A stretch of 64,000 nt of DNA, taken from Posidonia oceanica. Lineage: Eukaryota > Streptophyta > Magnoliopsida > Alismatales > Posidoniaceae. Under the pieces are notes generated by a model. The model had not been told where the DNA came from. It did not search any database and worked only from the letters and a program-made list of their open reading frames with translations. The stretch is from the NCBI GenBank assembly GCA_037176725.1, contig JAZBRS010000037.1:11922001-11986000 (forward strand). The letters are read 5' to 3'. Numbering within the stretch: the first letter of the stretch is position 1; the number at the start of each line of letters is the position of its first letter. Shown one piece after another: positions 11,011 to 22,461 of this stretch. The position numbers and the translations under genes were made by a program.

Positions 11011-13190
11011 TGTAGACACCCCATTTTGACAGGCTTTTGTTGGAGAATTTCTGGAAGTTGGCTTAGAAGAAGGTGTGGCGAATCCATTTCAAAACCTTCC
11101 CCTAAACAACCCAATTCCATTTCCCAAACCTAATCCAATTCTCTACCCAAAACAACCCAATTCCATTTCCCAAACCTAATCCAATTCCCTACCCAAAACC
11201 AACCTAAAATAAACCAAATCCCATTTCATAACCTAACCTAACTCTTCAACCAAGCCCAAGCCCATTAGTAGCCCTGTTACTGAGTGGCACGTCCAGGTGT
11301 CGTTTGCACAGGCGATTGAACTCTGTCGCCAACATGGTGGCGACTGAGTTAGGCGCCAGGTGTTGCGGCGACTGGACTGTAACTCTGTCCACTGCCCAAG
11401 CTTCCCTGCCACAGCCGTCACCGGTCGTTGGCCACCTGCCACCGGTCCCCTCACCCCTTACTACCGCACTACCTCCACGCACTACACGCCAAGCGCCACT
11501 TACTCCCTGCCACCGGCCACCCTCTCCACCGGCGGCCTTCCCACACTTACAGCCTCTCACTAGCACGGCCGTCTACCTCCTCTGTCACCGATGACTTCGT
11601 CGTCCCCCACCTACAACACACTTACTTCCTTGGCCTTCGGACCCCCTCACAGCCTCTCATTGTCACCACCTCTGCGCTTGTCTGCTCCCTCCGTCCTTGG
11701 GTGCAGAGGAACCCATTGAACAAAACCCACCTCCACCGCCATTTTCCCACTTCTCTGTTCACAATTCACACCCACACAGCTCCTTCTCCCTTGCTTCCAG
11801 AGCGTAATTAAGAGTCCTGAGAGCTTCCCCAGTCCACCCTTGTGCGATCCCAACCTTTCCAGAGCGTTCCCAAGCCTCTCCGCACCGTGCCGCAACCTTC
11901 TTCCTCCACTCCAGCAAGCTCCTCCGACCTTAACCCGCCAACTCCGACGAAGCCACAGAGGTAAGCTCCTCACTGCATTGTTAGTTTACGGGTCTAGGAG
12001 GCTTCCCAGACCTCTGCTCTTTATTCCTAGATAGCTAGTCAACCTCCTCGTGCCCTCGGACAACCCAACGACCTAGGACGTTTGCCAATGCTGACGAGGT
12101 GTCGGCAAAGGTGGGACGGAGGCACGAGCCTCCCTTCTTGGCTTCCTCGCATCCTCCCCCACGCCCAGAAGTTTCCCAGCTAGCTCCTCGTGCGTTCGAC
12201 CGCCTTTGTGGCCGGAGCTCGACGGACGACGGCGGTGCAATGTGACGGAGGTGGGTAGGGCTCCTTGAGCCACCATTTTCCTCACCGAAGGTGTGGTTGG
12301 GTTCGTGGGAATGCCGTCATGCTTCCCTGACCATCACCGGTATTTTAGGCTTCGCCACCGTGGTGAATTACGACATTGAAGTCCGGTGATCGGACTGCCA
12401 GGTTAGGCACCCTCGTGAGCAGCGACTGACCTGCAACAGAACCTGCCTGCCGGCCTGACTTTGAGGTGCTGCTCCGGCCATCTCAGGGTCCCATCTTGCT
12501 TGCTTAATATATGTTTGTAATCTTGGATGAATGGTCTGCATGTTTGTGTGAATGGTTTTCTATTTCATTTGCTCGTGAGTTCTAGATCTGGCCATGAACT
12601 TGGCTGTGTGGGCTACTTGAGTTGCAAGCCTGCTGCCGGTCCAACCGGCGACTTGGCTGCAACTCGTGCCAGTTCTCTGGCCAACTTCAAGCCAGTATAT
12701 CTCGCGACTCACACAACTATTTCATCTTTTGAATACATGCTTTTGTTCCATGTTGAGCTAGCTTTAGCTCCATGTGATTTATTTCAAGTTCTATTGTGAT
12801 TATCTCGCTTGTTCTTGGCGATGAAAGCTTCTGCTTGGGAGGACTGTTAATGGCAGAGTCGCTTGAGGTAGTGGCGACCAGCCTGAGCGCCACTGTCTGC
12901 GGCGACCCACCCTACAGTCCAAGTAGTGGGCGAGCCGCTGGTTTGATGCCCCGTCGCTTGGTTTTTCAGATTTGTTTTATGTAGATCTTGATGTTAAGCA
13001 TGCTGTGGATGTGGAATTGGGAAGGGGGTGTCTGAATGAAGATGCCGGTGCTTCCATGACGTCGACAGCTTGATGTGATCGCCACTCGTCGATGGGCTGA
13101 CAAGACGCCTTGGGGGAGATGATGAGGATACGGGTACTCGAATCACTAGATCGACGACAGGATGTCGTCTAGCGGCTCCCTCGTGTCACG
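11011..13190 (+). mobile_element. TE4: 5' part of an LTR inserted in the TE3 array
   Basis: Begins TGTAGACACCCCATTTTGAC, whose first 24 bp equal the TE8 LTR start. The sequence before it is array DNA with no polypurine tract, so this is a left LTR end. Candidate target duplication: CTACC (11006-11010). CAACCCAATTCC-like repeats follow, then a GC-rich zone at 11280-12480 typical of these LTR promoter regions, with a donor-like AGAGGTAAG near 11957. I could not find the right end; 13190 is approximate. Confidence 0.6.
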
Positions 13191-13668
13191 TAAGCATTAT
13201 TCCTTTCCTTCAAAACAAAGTAAATAGATTCGGATTAGTTCGTGTAGTAAGCGGTAGTAGAAATAAACAGAAAAAGTAACATAAACGAAAGAAACTAATA
13301 CTAACCGGGGGTTGTTCCCCGCATGCATATGCTATGGGTCCTATGCTAAGGAATGCTATACGAATTAAAAAGTAGATTGGAAGAATACTCCCTTCACCCT
13401 CGTACTGTATGCAGTGGAATAGAAGTGGAGACACAGTCAGAGCTCCGGCTTGGCTCAAGATCTCTCGGACCTAGGGTTTCTGGTTTGAAAGTGGAAGCTA
13501 GGATTCCTTTTTTGAAGATGGGGGGTAGAGTTTCTGGATTGAAAACTCTAGCTCTCTGAATGTGGAAACTCAAAACCCTAAAAATCTAAAGGGAATTTCT
13601 CTCTCTTGAACTAACAGGGAGTGTTTTTCTCACAATTGGACGGGGGTTCAAACACTGACCCACGGGGT

Positions 13669-13678
13669 CTATTTATAG
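13669..13678 (-). promoter_or_regulatory. TATA box of the minus-strand LTR TE5a
   Basis: CTATAAATAG on the minus strand matches the plant TATA consensus. It is followed by purine/pyrimidine-rich leader sequence in the same direction. Confidence 0.5.
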
Positions 13679-13821
13679 ACTCCAGAGGTGTGGGTGGTTG
13701 ACACATAGAAGTTTCTAGAAGAAAAGTGGCAGTTATGGTCAGTCGCCGCATATGTAGGCGCCTAAGACCAGCAACCGCTCAAGCACTCATTGGAAAATCG
13801 TGGAAATTCGATTTGATGGAG

Positions 13822-14035
13822 GCCACGATCGTTAGTTGCCGGTTATGTTGGCGTCTATCGGTCAAGGGAACGTGGGAAAAAACTGTTTGCAGTTCCACGA
13901 CCGTTAGTCGCCGATTACGTTGGCGTTTATCAGAAGAGGGGATCGTGGGAAAAAACCGTTGTAGTTCCACGACCGTTAGTCGCCGGTTATGTTGGTGTCT
14001 AACAGTTGGTGGGGTTGTGGGAAACAACCATAAAA
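13822..14035 (-). repeat. 72-bp repeats in the U3 of TE5a
   Basis: Three units start at about 13822, 13895 and 13966. Each has CCACGA(C/T)CGTTAGT(C/T)GCCG, then TTGGCGTCTA and a GTGGGAAA run. They lie upstream of the minus-strand TATA box, where enhancer repeats of an LTR are expected. Confidence 0.6.
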
Positions 14036-14508
14036 AATAACTGCAAGAGGCGGTTAAAGGAGGCCACGATAGTTAGTTGCCTACTAGGATGACATCTCGT
14101 TTAGTCGCCTGTTCAAAGGGCGTCTATCCATGTCACCTTCCCAGCTGGCAACTAGCAAGCTCAGTTCATTCCATGCTCTAGCTCTTAGGTTCTATCCAGA
14201 GAAACATGATAAAAGGCCGGAAAATTTCAGATAGTCTATAAAATCATGAAGACATCTTCTTTAACTCAAATCTGCCACGAATCTGAGTAAAAATGAAGGA
14301 CACTCGAGGTACTCGGACTTGTTGTGAGTCTGAGTGCATCAGCTCTGCCACAGCCAACAACCTGAGTCAAGTAGGATCAAGCGATGCTTCGAAGAAATTA
14401 TGGGAGATCTGGGAAATGTGTTATCAACACTTTAGACATGTGGTTTGGGGCGCCTCAAGGTCCCTATCTTAAAAGAACTCTCAGAAATACGAAAATGGGA
14501 TATCTATA

Positions 14509-14691
14509 GATGCCCCTCCTTGGAGTTGATCTTGGAACAAGATCCGGTCCAAGGCAAGAACGATGTCCTATTGAGCACTTCCTGAAAAGGGGAGCTCCAT
14601 ATCAAACAATTCGCCACTGAAGTAGCCAAAGGAAAGATAAAAAGTGGTTTATAAATTGCCATCATAATGGAAACTCAGGCATGGAGGGGTC
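14509..14691. mobile_element. Internal remnant between two outward-facing polypurine tracts (TE5)
   Basis: The 180 bp are bounded by AGGAGGGGCATC read on the minus strand at the left and GGAGGGGTC on the plus strand at the right. No coding sequence was recognised. Confidence 0.5.
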
Positions 14692-14752
14692 TGTAGATAT
14701 CCCATTTTCGCATTTCCCAGAGTTCATAGAGGACAGGAACATCTGAGGCACC
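14692..14752 (+). mobile_element. TE5b: first 61 bp of an LTR, cut by TE6
   Basis: TGTAGATATCCCATTTTCGC follows a polypurine tract and matches TE5a in inverted orientation for about 40 bp. TE6 begins at 14753. The preceding bases, GCACC, are the expected target duplication of TE6. Confidence 0.6.
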
Positions 14753-14985
14753 TGTAGACACCCCGAATCTGGAAGTCGGGTGATGGTTGTTTGCTCCCAG
14801 AAGTGTACAGACGAGGCGGCTCCCATCTTTTCTTGAAACCCCAAGCCTAGACCCAAACCAGCCCAGACCAGCCAAAACCCCACCAATCATATCCCAACAC
14901 ATCCACTACCACAAAAACCCCAAAACCCCAGCCCTGGATGGTCCTCGAACCAGAGAAGCAAGATCAGAAAGGTGAGGTAGCTGCT

Positions 14986-15245
14986 GACGGGGTAACTCCC
15001 GCGTGCCGCTCCCGCGTGTTTTCCTGCATCAGTAGCAATACTGACGGGATAACTCTCACGCCGAGCTCCCGCGTGGCACTCCCGCGTGTTTCCCTGCATT
15101 AGTGGTAGAAATCGGCATTCTGACACTCGCGTATAGCTCCCGTGTGAAGCTCCCGCTTGTTGTCCTGTGTTGGTAGCAGAAACTGACAGATTGACAACCA
15201 TGCCCAACTCCCGTATCGAGCTCCCGCGTTATGTCCTGTGTCAGT
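14986..15245 (+). repeat. CCCGCGTG module cluster, U3 of TE6 LTR
   Basis: Runs of a 13-bp unit close to GAGCTCCCGCGTG, mostly in twos or threes, alternate with a CTGACGGG...CTGCATCAGTAGCA spacer. There are four spaced repeats, the later ones decayed. The 3' LTR copy has one more 13-bp unit than this one. Confidence 0.75.
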
Positions 15246-15450
15246 AGCAAAAATCAGGTGGACCAATCACCTTGGCCCACCTCCTCCTCGCTCGCCATTG
15301 GCTCCCGTTGATCTGGGCTCGTGCCTCCGAACACCTGGACCATTCGACCGCACGTCCCAACCAACTCCACCCGTCGATCTCCAGCAGCCAATCCAGCCTT
15401 CCATTTCAAATCTCGATCTGCGCCAACGGCCAGCATCGACCTTCGCAGCA

Positions 15451-15457
15451 TATAAAT
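15451..15457 (+). promoter_or_regulatory. Putative TATA box of TE6 LTR
   Basis: TATAAAT within a CG-rich setting, downstream of the module cluster. The position about 700 bp into the LTR suits a U3/R boundary. The transcription start is not known. Confidence 0.55.
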
Positions 15458-16199
15458 CGCCTGCCAGAGCTTCCCATGGTCCGATTCAACGCTCCTTGCA
15501 TCCTTGAGAGCATCACCTACACCCAGAGCATCCCCCTTGAGCTTCCGAGCCCCTCCTGACCTCTGAAACCTCTCAATTCCGGCGTTCTGGAATTGAGGCA
15601 GTATCTCCGGTGAACTCTCTCACCGTCGAGACTTCCATCGGCACCCCAGCACATCCGAAGCGACCCCTTGAGCCCATGAGGAAGCGCACCACCTTCCCGA
15701 GCGATCTCCCGAGCCCTGCCAATCCGTCCGCCCGTTTGACTGCACCAGTAATGTCACCGGAGAAGACAGTAGCCCCAGCGCGCTTCAGGTATGCACTCGG
15801 CCTTTTGGTAGTGTAGAATTGTTCCCGTACGTAGTGTCTTCTTTCCCCTGTAGTTTGCAACTTTAATTGTAGCCTGCATTGCCTTTTTTCCATTTTTTTC
15901 TGCCGCCTCTCGTGCCAGACGGACAGCTCACACCTGGCCTCGTGCCGACGCACCCATAGCCGCCTCGTCTCGCTACGCAGAGTCTCCGGCTGCCTTCCGT
16001 GTGTCCTCTCCGAACCTCCTCAGTGTGCCCCGGGTTGATAGTGCCCTCCAAACCGCCTCTATGGCCGGCGGAGAAGCACGGTCGCTGGCATGATACTGCC
16101 GAGGTGGGGGCAACACCTCGGGCCGTGCCACCTCGCGTCCACACCTCATGTGGATAGCTGGGTGTGCCCTCTTGCCTCCCTAACTTGTTTCGCCGCTTT

Positions 16200-16760
16200 C
16201 CGTTGAGCGTCGGTCCCGAAATCGGGCGATGAAGATCCTCAGTCTGGCAGGCTGGTCTCGCGCCGAGGTCCCGCGTGGACCCCCCGCGTATTAGACTATG
16301 ACACCAGGCCGAGCTTCCAGCCTCTTTTTGACCCTTGTTAGCGTTTGTTTTCTTTATGTTTTTGCATAATATTGTTGCCTAGCTTCTTCTCTTTAATACC
16401 TATCTGTTTTCTTTAATTTCCATTGCCTGTGGGTCCCGGAATCTGTCGACAAAGGTTCTCTTCCTGAATCGACTGGTCCCGCCTCGAGGTACGGCGTGGA
16501 CCTCCCGCGTGTTTGACTGAGATATCAGACAGAGTTCCCAGCCATCATTCCGACCCTCATTTATACCTGTTTCCTAGATGTTATTGCATGATATTGTTCC
16601 GGGATACCCCTCCCCATCATCCAACTGGTCTCATACCGAATTGGATTGAGGAGGGCCTCCCTTTTGGCTGTGACTTATCACTGGAAGTGTGAACTGTCCC
16701 CGCGTGAGGTCCCGCGTGAGACCTCCGCGTATTTAACAGTAACTTCCACAGGTGTGACTA
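16200..16760 (+). repeat. CCCGCGTG module cluster, downstream part of TE6 LTR
   Basis: Three diverged repeats of about 230 bp are centred near 16280, 16490 and 16705. Each holds three spaced CCGCG(T/C)G words within about 45 bp, followed by a TTTGACTG- or TTTAACAG-like tail. Confidence 0.65.
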
Positions 16761-17130
16761 GAGCCTATCCTCCCTTATTTTGGCTATCCCTCATGCATGT
16801 TTACACTCAGGCACCCTTATTTACTTCTCTGTTTCCTTTTGAGCATTGTTTACTTAAGTCTTGCTTGCTTTACTTATGCTCTTTATCTTGCACATTGCCT
16901 TCTCACTTTATGTTGCTTATCTCCTGATTGCTTGAAGCATATGTGGTGTTTAAATACATTCTATCTCCTCATGTATGTTTGCTTTTCTAGCCTTTTATAG
17001 CTACTTGCCTTAGTCTTCCTTTAATCCATGAGCATGCCTACTTAAGTTGCTTTCCTTTCGCCTCCTTAAAGTATCATGGCATGTTTTGTTTTCTTTAGCT
17101 AGAACATATTAAATTGGCCTCCAGCCTACA

Positions 17131-17359
17131 TCGAGCCACACTATGAGTGGAATGACGTTAGAAAAGGCCGCTCCTCGGGTGTGTCGGGGGTGCCTAATAC
17201 CTTCCCCACGCGTACCAAGAGTCCTTACCCATCTCTGGACCGCAATGACTCAGTGTTGCATCCATTTGCATGGAACCACTTTGTTTTCTTTTGCTTTCTT
17301 TGTGTACTCCGATTTTTCTCGTCTTCTGGCTTTTCCCAATTAGACTAGATGGCGACTCC
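17131..17359 (+). other. Conserved LTR tail block with PBS-like decamer (TE6)
   Basis: GGGGGTGCCTAATACCTTCCCC begins at 17186. TGGCGACTCC lies at 17350-17359, identical in its first ten bases to the start of the TE2, TE3 and TE8 sites. Confidence 0.6.
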
Positions 17360-17753
17360 CCCTTTTTTGTTGTTTATCTTATTCGTCGTTTTCGATGTTT
17401 ATTGGTAATTTTACACTCTTTATTGAGTCGAATCTTCCTCGAACATGCCATCTTTTGAGACCCTCTTTCTCTTCGACCGGGCGTCTGTGAGCTTTGGCAG
17501 CGGCTCCCGTATCATATGCGAGAGACGGTCGCATAAGAATGACCACTCCGTCGAAGAATTTAGACTTGATCTTTTCTTCCTTTTCCTTTTACTCTTTTAT
17601 CGTCACTTATCATTTTATTGGTGTTTTCTTCCTTGAGTCGAACTTTCCTCGGATACACCATTAGCTGTGGCCCTCATTCCCTATGGCCGGGCGTCTGCGA
17701 GGATTGGCAGCGGCCCCCGAGTCGTACGTCGAAAGAGACGGTCACAGTAAAGT

Positions 17754-17771
17754 GGCGACTCTACTGGGGAC
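17754..17771 (+). promoter_or_regulatory. Primer-binding site of TE6
   Basis: TGGCGACTCTACTGGGGA starts six bases after the LTR end GGTCACA. It has two differences from the TE8 site. Confidence 0.8.
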
Positions 17772-18796
17772 ACTAGACTCCGACTTTTTGTTTTTCGTCT
17801 TCTGCTTATCTTGTGGTCTTTCCTTGCTTGCACCTTTGTTCTAGCCCTTTGTTACTCTATTTAGCATTTATTTGCAATGTCGTGATTGATTGTTTCAATG
17901 TTTGTTTTATTTCACAAATCATGTACACAGCACGATCACATGCCATGCTCATGCCTTTTGATGTGTTGTATGATTTAGCGTTGCCTTGACTGAATGTTTG
18001 TTTCCCCTTTCTTGCATTTACTCTAAGGTAAAGTAGAGATGTGATTGCCTCCCTCCTTGGTTTAACTTAAAACAAGCAAGTAAAAGTGACATTTAGGCTT
18101 ACTAGAGCTTCTACATCAACTTCTACCCCCTTTTTGCGGTTAATAAAATGGGCAAGCTAAAAAACTTAATGCATACTCGCATGTTTGAGCATATAGGGCA
18201 TGCATTCTTCTCCTCCCTGAGTCCAACTACTTAGTCTGAGAAGGACAGGTCCCGTCCCCCGTTCCGTCGCTTTTTGCGATAGCGCAAGTGGATTGGCCTT
18301 GTCCCCCTTGTCCGGGGGTCGTGTCGGTGTTACTAGGGGGTACAAGCCTTGCTTTTGGCAGGTTGACGGCTCCCCAATGCACCACCCGTCACCGCTTGGC
18401 TTTGGCCAGGATTTAGATGGGAGCCTTACTTTTCTGACCGAGTCGGAGACCTATACACCCTGTGTGGATCCGGAATAGATAACCTACTAGGACACACTAG
18501 ATTGGTGAGAGAGAGCATGTTAGAAAGCATTTGCACGCATATCATACCTACCACAACTAACAGCATTTGCATTTCATTTGTCAGGTCCTAACCTCTTTGT
18601 TTGCTTTGTCCCTCAGGTCTGTGAGCGAGTTCCCTTGTCGAAGCTCGGGTCTGTTTCTTTGCTCACACCCTTGTTGTGACACCCTTTTCTCGACCCTCCT
18701 TTCTCGAGGTATCCGTCGAGTTCGACGATAGCTCGTCCTAGGCGTCGTCCTTCTTTTCCCTATCGCAGTCCAGTTCTCACTCGCTCTCGGACCGCC
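17772..18796 (+). mobile_element. TE6 untranslated leader
   Basis: No gene is seen. It shares the block at 18190-18550 with the TE3 and TE8 leaders (GGGCATGCATTCTTCTCCTC, then CTAGGACACACTAG and GAGAGAGCATG). An acceptor-like TTGTCCCTCAGG lies near 18617. Confidence 0.6.
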
Positions 18797-21700
18797 ATGG
18801 CCCAGCGTGTTAGTGAGCCCATGTTCTCTGTTGCCTTGGAAGGGTCCCAGGTTCCGACCCCTCCTTTTGTGGCTCTGGTCTCCACTGTTGCCCCTCACAC
18901 CTTTCACTTTCGGCGCAGGGGAACCCTGGAATTTTCGGACACCATCTAGCTATCATACCTCTGAGGACTATCACCGAATCTGTCACGGTGACTACCTCTC
19001 GTGTCCTGGAAACGCTATATAATGTCTTGGGTCTTGCGCTTGATTCCCTCACTGCGACAGCTCCTCCTGATGTAGGATTCCGCTCTGTTAGACAGTCTGT
19101 GCCTCCACCTGTTGCACCCACTCCCCCGCAGGCACTGCAATTTAGTATTCCCACTGACGGGACACCTGAAGCGCAGTACCAGCACCTGTTAGGGCTTGTC
19201 CAGCATCTGCAGGACATGGCTCTGTCTCTTTGCCCCCTCGTGGCTCCTGAGGTCCCTTTTGTCCCTCCCTTCCAGTTTCAGGCATTCCCCACTGCACCAC
19301 CGCCTCGGCCATCGCCGCAGCTACTCGTTGCTCTGACGGTAGGGGCGGCATCGCTGCCTCCCGTACACCCACTCCTCACTGCACAGCATTTACTCCCCCC
19401 TCTGGTGGTCATCCTATTGGGATGACAGGAACACAGCATCCACTTGGTCTGCAGTCCGGCACTGTCCATTGCAGCAACTGTTGCTTCCGCATACTCCAAC
19501 ACCCACAGCACAACATTCTGTTTATCTTCCCCCAGTGCATCCACAGATTCAGGTTCCTGCATACACCCCACAGCACCACACACCCTTGCACGGGTATGTC
19601 GGCCATCACGTCGCCTCACTAGCCGACGAGATGGTGGATCCGAAGGAGCACTTAGGTGCGACCCAGACGGCATACGCTAACCCTACCCCAGCTGCACCTT
19701 CTTTGCCAGCAGCGACCCTGGATGCCCTCCTTAATAGGATGGGCGATCTGGAGAGAGCACTCCATCGAGTGCAGGGCAGGGAACGCCAGTCCTTCGAGTA
19801 CCGAGACCTCTGTTACTTCCCAAAGGCTGTACTCCCAGCGAATTTCCGCGTCCCGGACTTTGAGAAGTACAACGGGAAGGGCTGCCCCATCTCTCATCTG
19901 CGGGCTTATTGTGGGGACCTCACACAGCTTCAGGGCGATGAGAGGTTTTTTATCCGCCTATTCCAAAAGAGTCTTACTGGTCCGGCTCTCAAGTGGTTCA
20001 CGTCACTTGATATGGCCTCCATTAGGACCTGGAGCACCCTCACTCTGGCGTTTGTGGAACAGTACTCTTTCAATCTCGACCAAGTCCCAAAGAGGGAGGA
20101 TTTGGTCTCCACTGTGCAGAAACCCCATGAGCCATTCTGGGAGTACGTCGGTTGATGGCACGCACTGGCCTCGCAGGTTCAAGATAGGCCCTCTGACGAG
20201 GAGTCTATCGAGATCCTCATCCGAGGCTCACTGCCAACGATTGGGGGTATGCTCAGTCTTCAATCTGTCACCACTTTTGCATCACTGATTCGGTCAGGCT
20301 CCCGCATAGAGAGTGCAATCCGCAGCGGCCGCTACCCCACCATCTCTGCACTCGCCGGACAGGACATCATCCCCAACCGCAACAACAACAACAACAACTA
20401 CAACAGCAACAACAGTGGCAACAACAACAGCGACAACAACCATGCCAGAAGAAGGGATTAGCCCAAGCCCGCTGTTGCCTACGTCGATTCTCTTGTGGCG
20501 CAGTTCAACCTGGTGGGTCACCCTGCCCTGAATCAAATAGTTTATGCACTTGCAGCCTCACACACTCCACAGATTGCACACACCGCCCAGCTGGTCTATC
20601 CAGCCGCACCGGCCCGGCAAGGACAACACCCTCCGCAGAAACGGTTTCGCGGCAACACGTGCCAATTCACAAAGCTCGTGGAGCCACTGAGCACCATCCT
20701 GCCTAAGGTGGCGTCATTCCTTAGGTTCCCTGAGGTTTGCTCACTGCCCAACCCACTTCCACCGTGGTACAAGGCAGGCCTTTTTTGCAATTACCATCGA
20801 GTTGAGGGCCACTCGATGGATAACTGCTTCACTGTGCGGGGAGCCATCCAGGACCTGATCGACCAGAGGGTCATCACCATAAGCACTCAGGAGGCGGCAT
20901 CCACTTTTGCCCCTCCATTTGCATCCACCCCTGCATCATCTCTAGCTCATCCCAGCATCTTGCATCGGCCCCTGCTTGAGCATTCTGGCTCAGGAGGCGC
21001 CGGGACCTCAGGAGTCCACGCTCTCTTCCCTTCTGGGCCGACCGCCTCAGCAGTGGACCCATCTGCTCTAATCCATCGTGTTTCTGATCCTTTTCCTTTG
21101 GTTCTGTACAACTCTGTTCTTGCCGGCTCTGAATCGGCGATCCATATGATACAGCTAAACGTCGAGCCGGGGCCTTCCGCCGCTCGGCCCACCATGCAAC
21201 ACCTTGCTGTGCCACCCATCTGCCTGCTGGCCTTGCTGCAACCAGAACGTCTTTGGCCCTCCTCCCAGTTTTTTACACCAGCAAGACCCACCTGTCCACT
21301 GCCAACCCCCTGGAGCTTGCGGCCCGCATACCCGTGGTCATTACTCTGACCCAGGATACCCATAGAGTCCCGTATGACTACGCCACAGAAATGTGTGCCG
21401 AAGTCACACGTTCGGGAAGGGTGTACAGGCCTCCAGCACCAGTAGCCCAGCCTACCACTCCAGAAGCCGCAGCCACTCCATCCCCAAAGCAAACCACCAA
21501 ACCGTCTCAGGACCCCATTCAACCTTCTGCCTCCACCTAGAAAGGCCAACCCAGTGCCGACATTACTGCCCAGCTTAAGAGGGTAAAGGCTGACATCTCC
21601 ATTTGGGATTTAATCCACTCTTCTGTGGAGCATTGAGAGACCTTCCTTCGTGTGTTCCAGGCAGCCCATGTATCCCAAACCATCAAACCCGCAACCCTTG

Positions 21701-22461
21701 AAAGCATGGTGGGCATGATTGTGGAACCTCACGTCATCTCTTTCTCGAGTGACGAGCTCCCCTCGGCAGGGGCATGCCACAACAAGCCTCTCTTCGTCAC
21801 AGTACAGTACAACGATCTCCGCATCCCTCTGACCTTGGTTGATAATGGCACAAACCTTAATGTCTGCCCCTTGCGTACCGCAAGTAAACTCAGATTCAAA
21901 GCCGAGGATATCACACCAGTCACTAAAGGGATGACGTCGTTCGACAACACGCACCACGACGCTCTGGGAGCCTTGGTTATCCCCCTTGCCATTGACCCAG
22001 TGGTATTCGATGTTGACTTCTTCGTCATCGATTTAGAGCCATCTTTCAATCTTCTATTGGGGCGCCCTTGGCTGCACCAACATCAGGTGATCCCCTCAAC
22101 TCTCCACCGAATGATAAAGTTCCACCACGATGACAAAATCATCGCCGTCATGGCTGAAAACTTTGACAGAGAGGGAGGCGAGGCGGTCTCCTCAGTTTCC
22201 CTGTAGACTGTCTCCTTTGATTCTAAACCCACCGATGTCTTGTATCGCGTCAATCGGTTCGAACCGGTTGACTTCCTTTCCGATCTTGAGTGTGTCAATC
22301 TTCCGACCGCTCAGGGAAATCCTTCCCGGATGGTTGAGAACCTTTGCCACAGGTGGGGCTACAAGCACGGAACGCCGCTCGGGTTGCACGGCCAGGGGAT
22401 CACTGAGCCGATTACGGCAGAAGAGAGAAGAGACCATGAAGGCCTCGGTTACGACGGGTAG
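18797..22461 (+). pseudogene. gag-pro: TE6 gag-protease pseudogene
   Basis: Homologous to the TE8 frame and in the same order. It starts at the ATG in GCCATGGCC, has a Gag core at about 19850-20250, an Asn-rich linker (AAC repeats at 20380-20450), a zinc-knuckle-like CNYHRVEGHSMDNC near 20790, a protease with VDNGT at about 21838, and a G-patch-like tail ending GLGYDG at 22458. It is broken by at least two frameshifts before 19469, one near 21.3 kb, and stops at 20153, 20459, 21538, about 21634, 22204 and 22459. No functional product is possible. Confidence 0.9.

Larger units (their letters stand above)
13191..14508 (-). mobile_element. TE5a: LTR on the minus strand, left-facing
   Basis: Read on the minus strand, a polypurine tract (AGGAGGGGCATC, 14520-14509) is followed by TATAGATATCCCATTTTCG, a mutated LTR start. 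About 830 bp further is a canonical TATA box, and then a leader-like stretch. The far end is not resolved. Its start closely matches the plus-strand LTR start at 14692. Confidence 0.5.
14753..17747 (+). mobile_element. TE6 5' LTR (2,995 bp)
   Basis: Starts TGTAGACACCCC and ends GGTCACA, six bases before a primer-binding site. The first 325 bp match the truncated 3' LTR at 43499-43836 with about 12 substitutions, mostly transitions, and one 13-bp unit difference. It carries a TATA box at 15451, a donor-like CAGGTATGCAC near 15787, about eight CCCGCGTG modules in two zones, the conserved GGGGGTGCC block, and a diverged duplication of about 220 bp just before its right end (copies around 17460 and 17680). 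Confidence 0.85.

Noticed and set aside
19460..20460. AAC-rich stretch as a microsatellite outside genes
   Set aside because: It encodes the Asn-rich linker of the decayed Gag and lies in the same frame as the domains on both sides.
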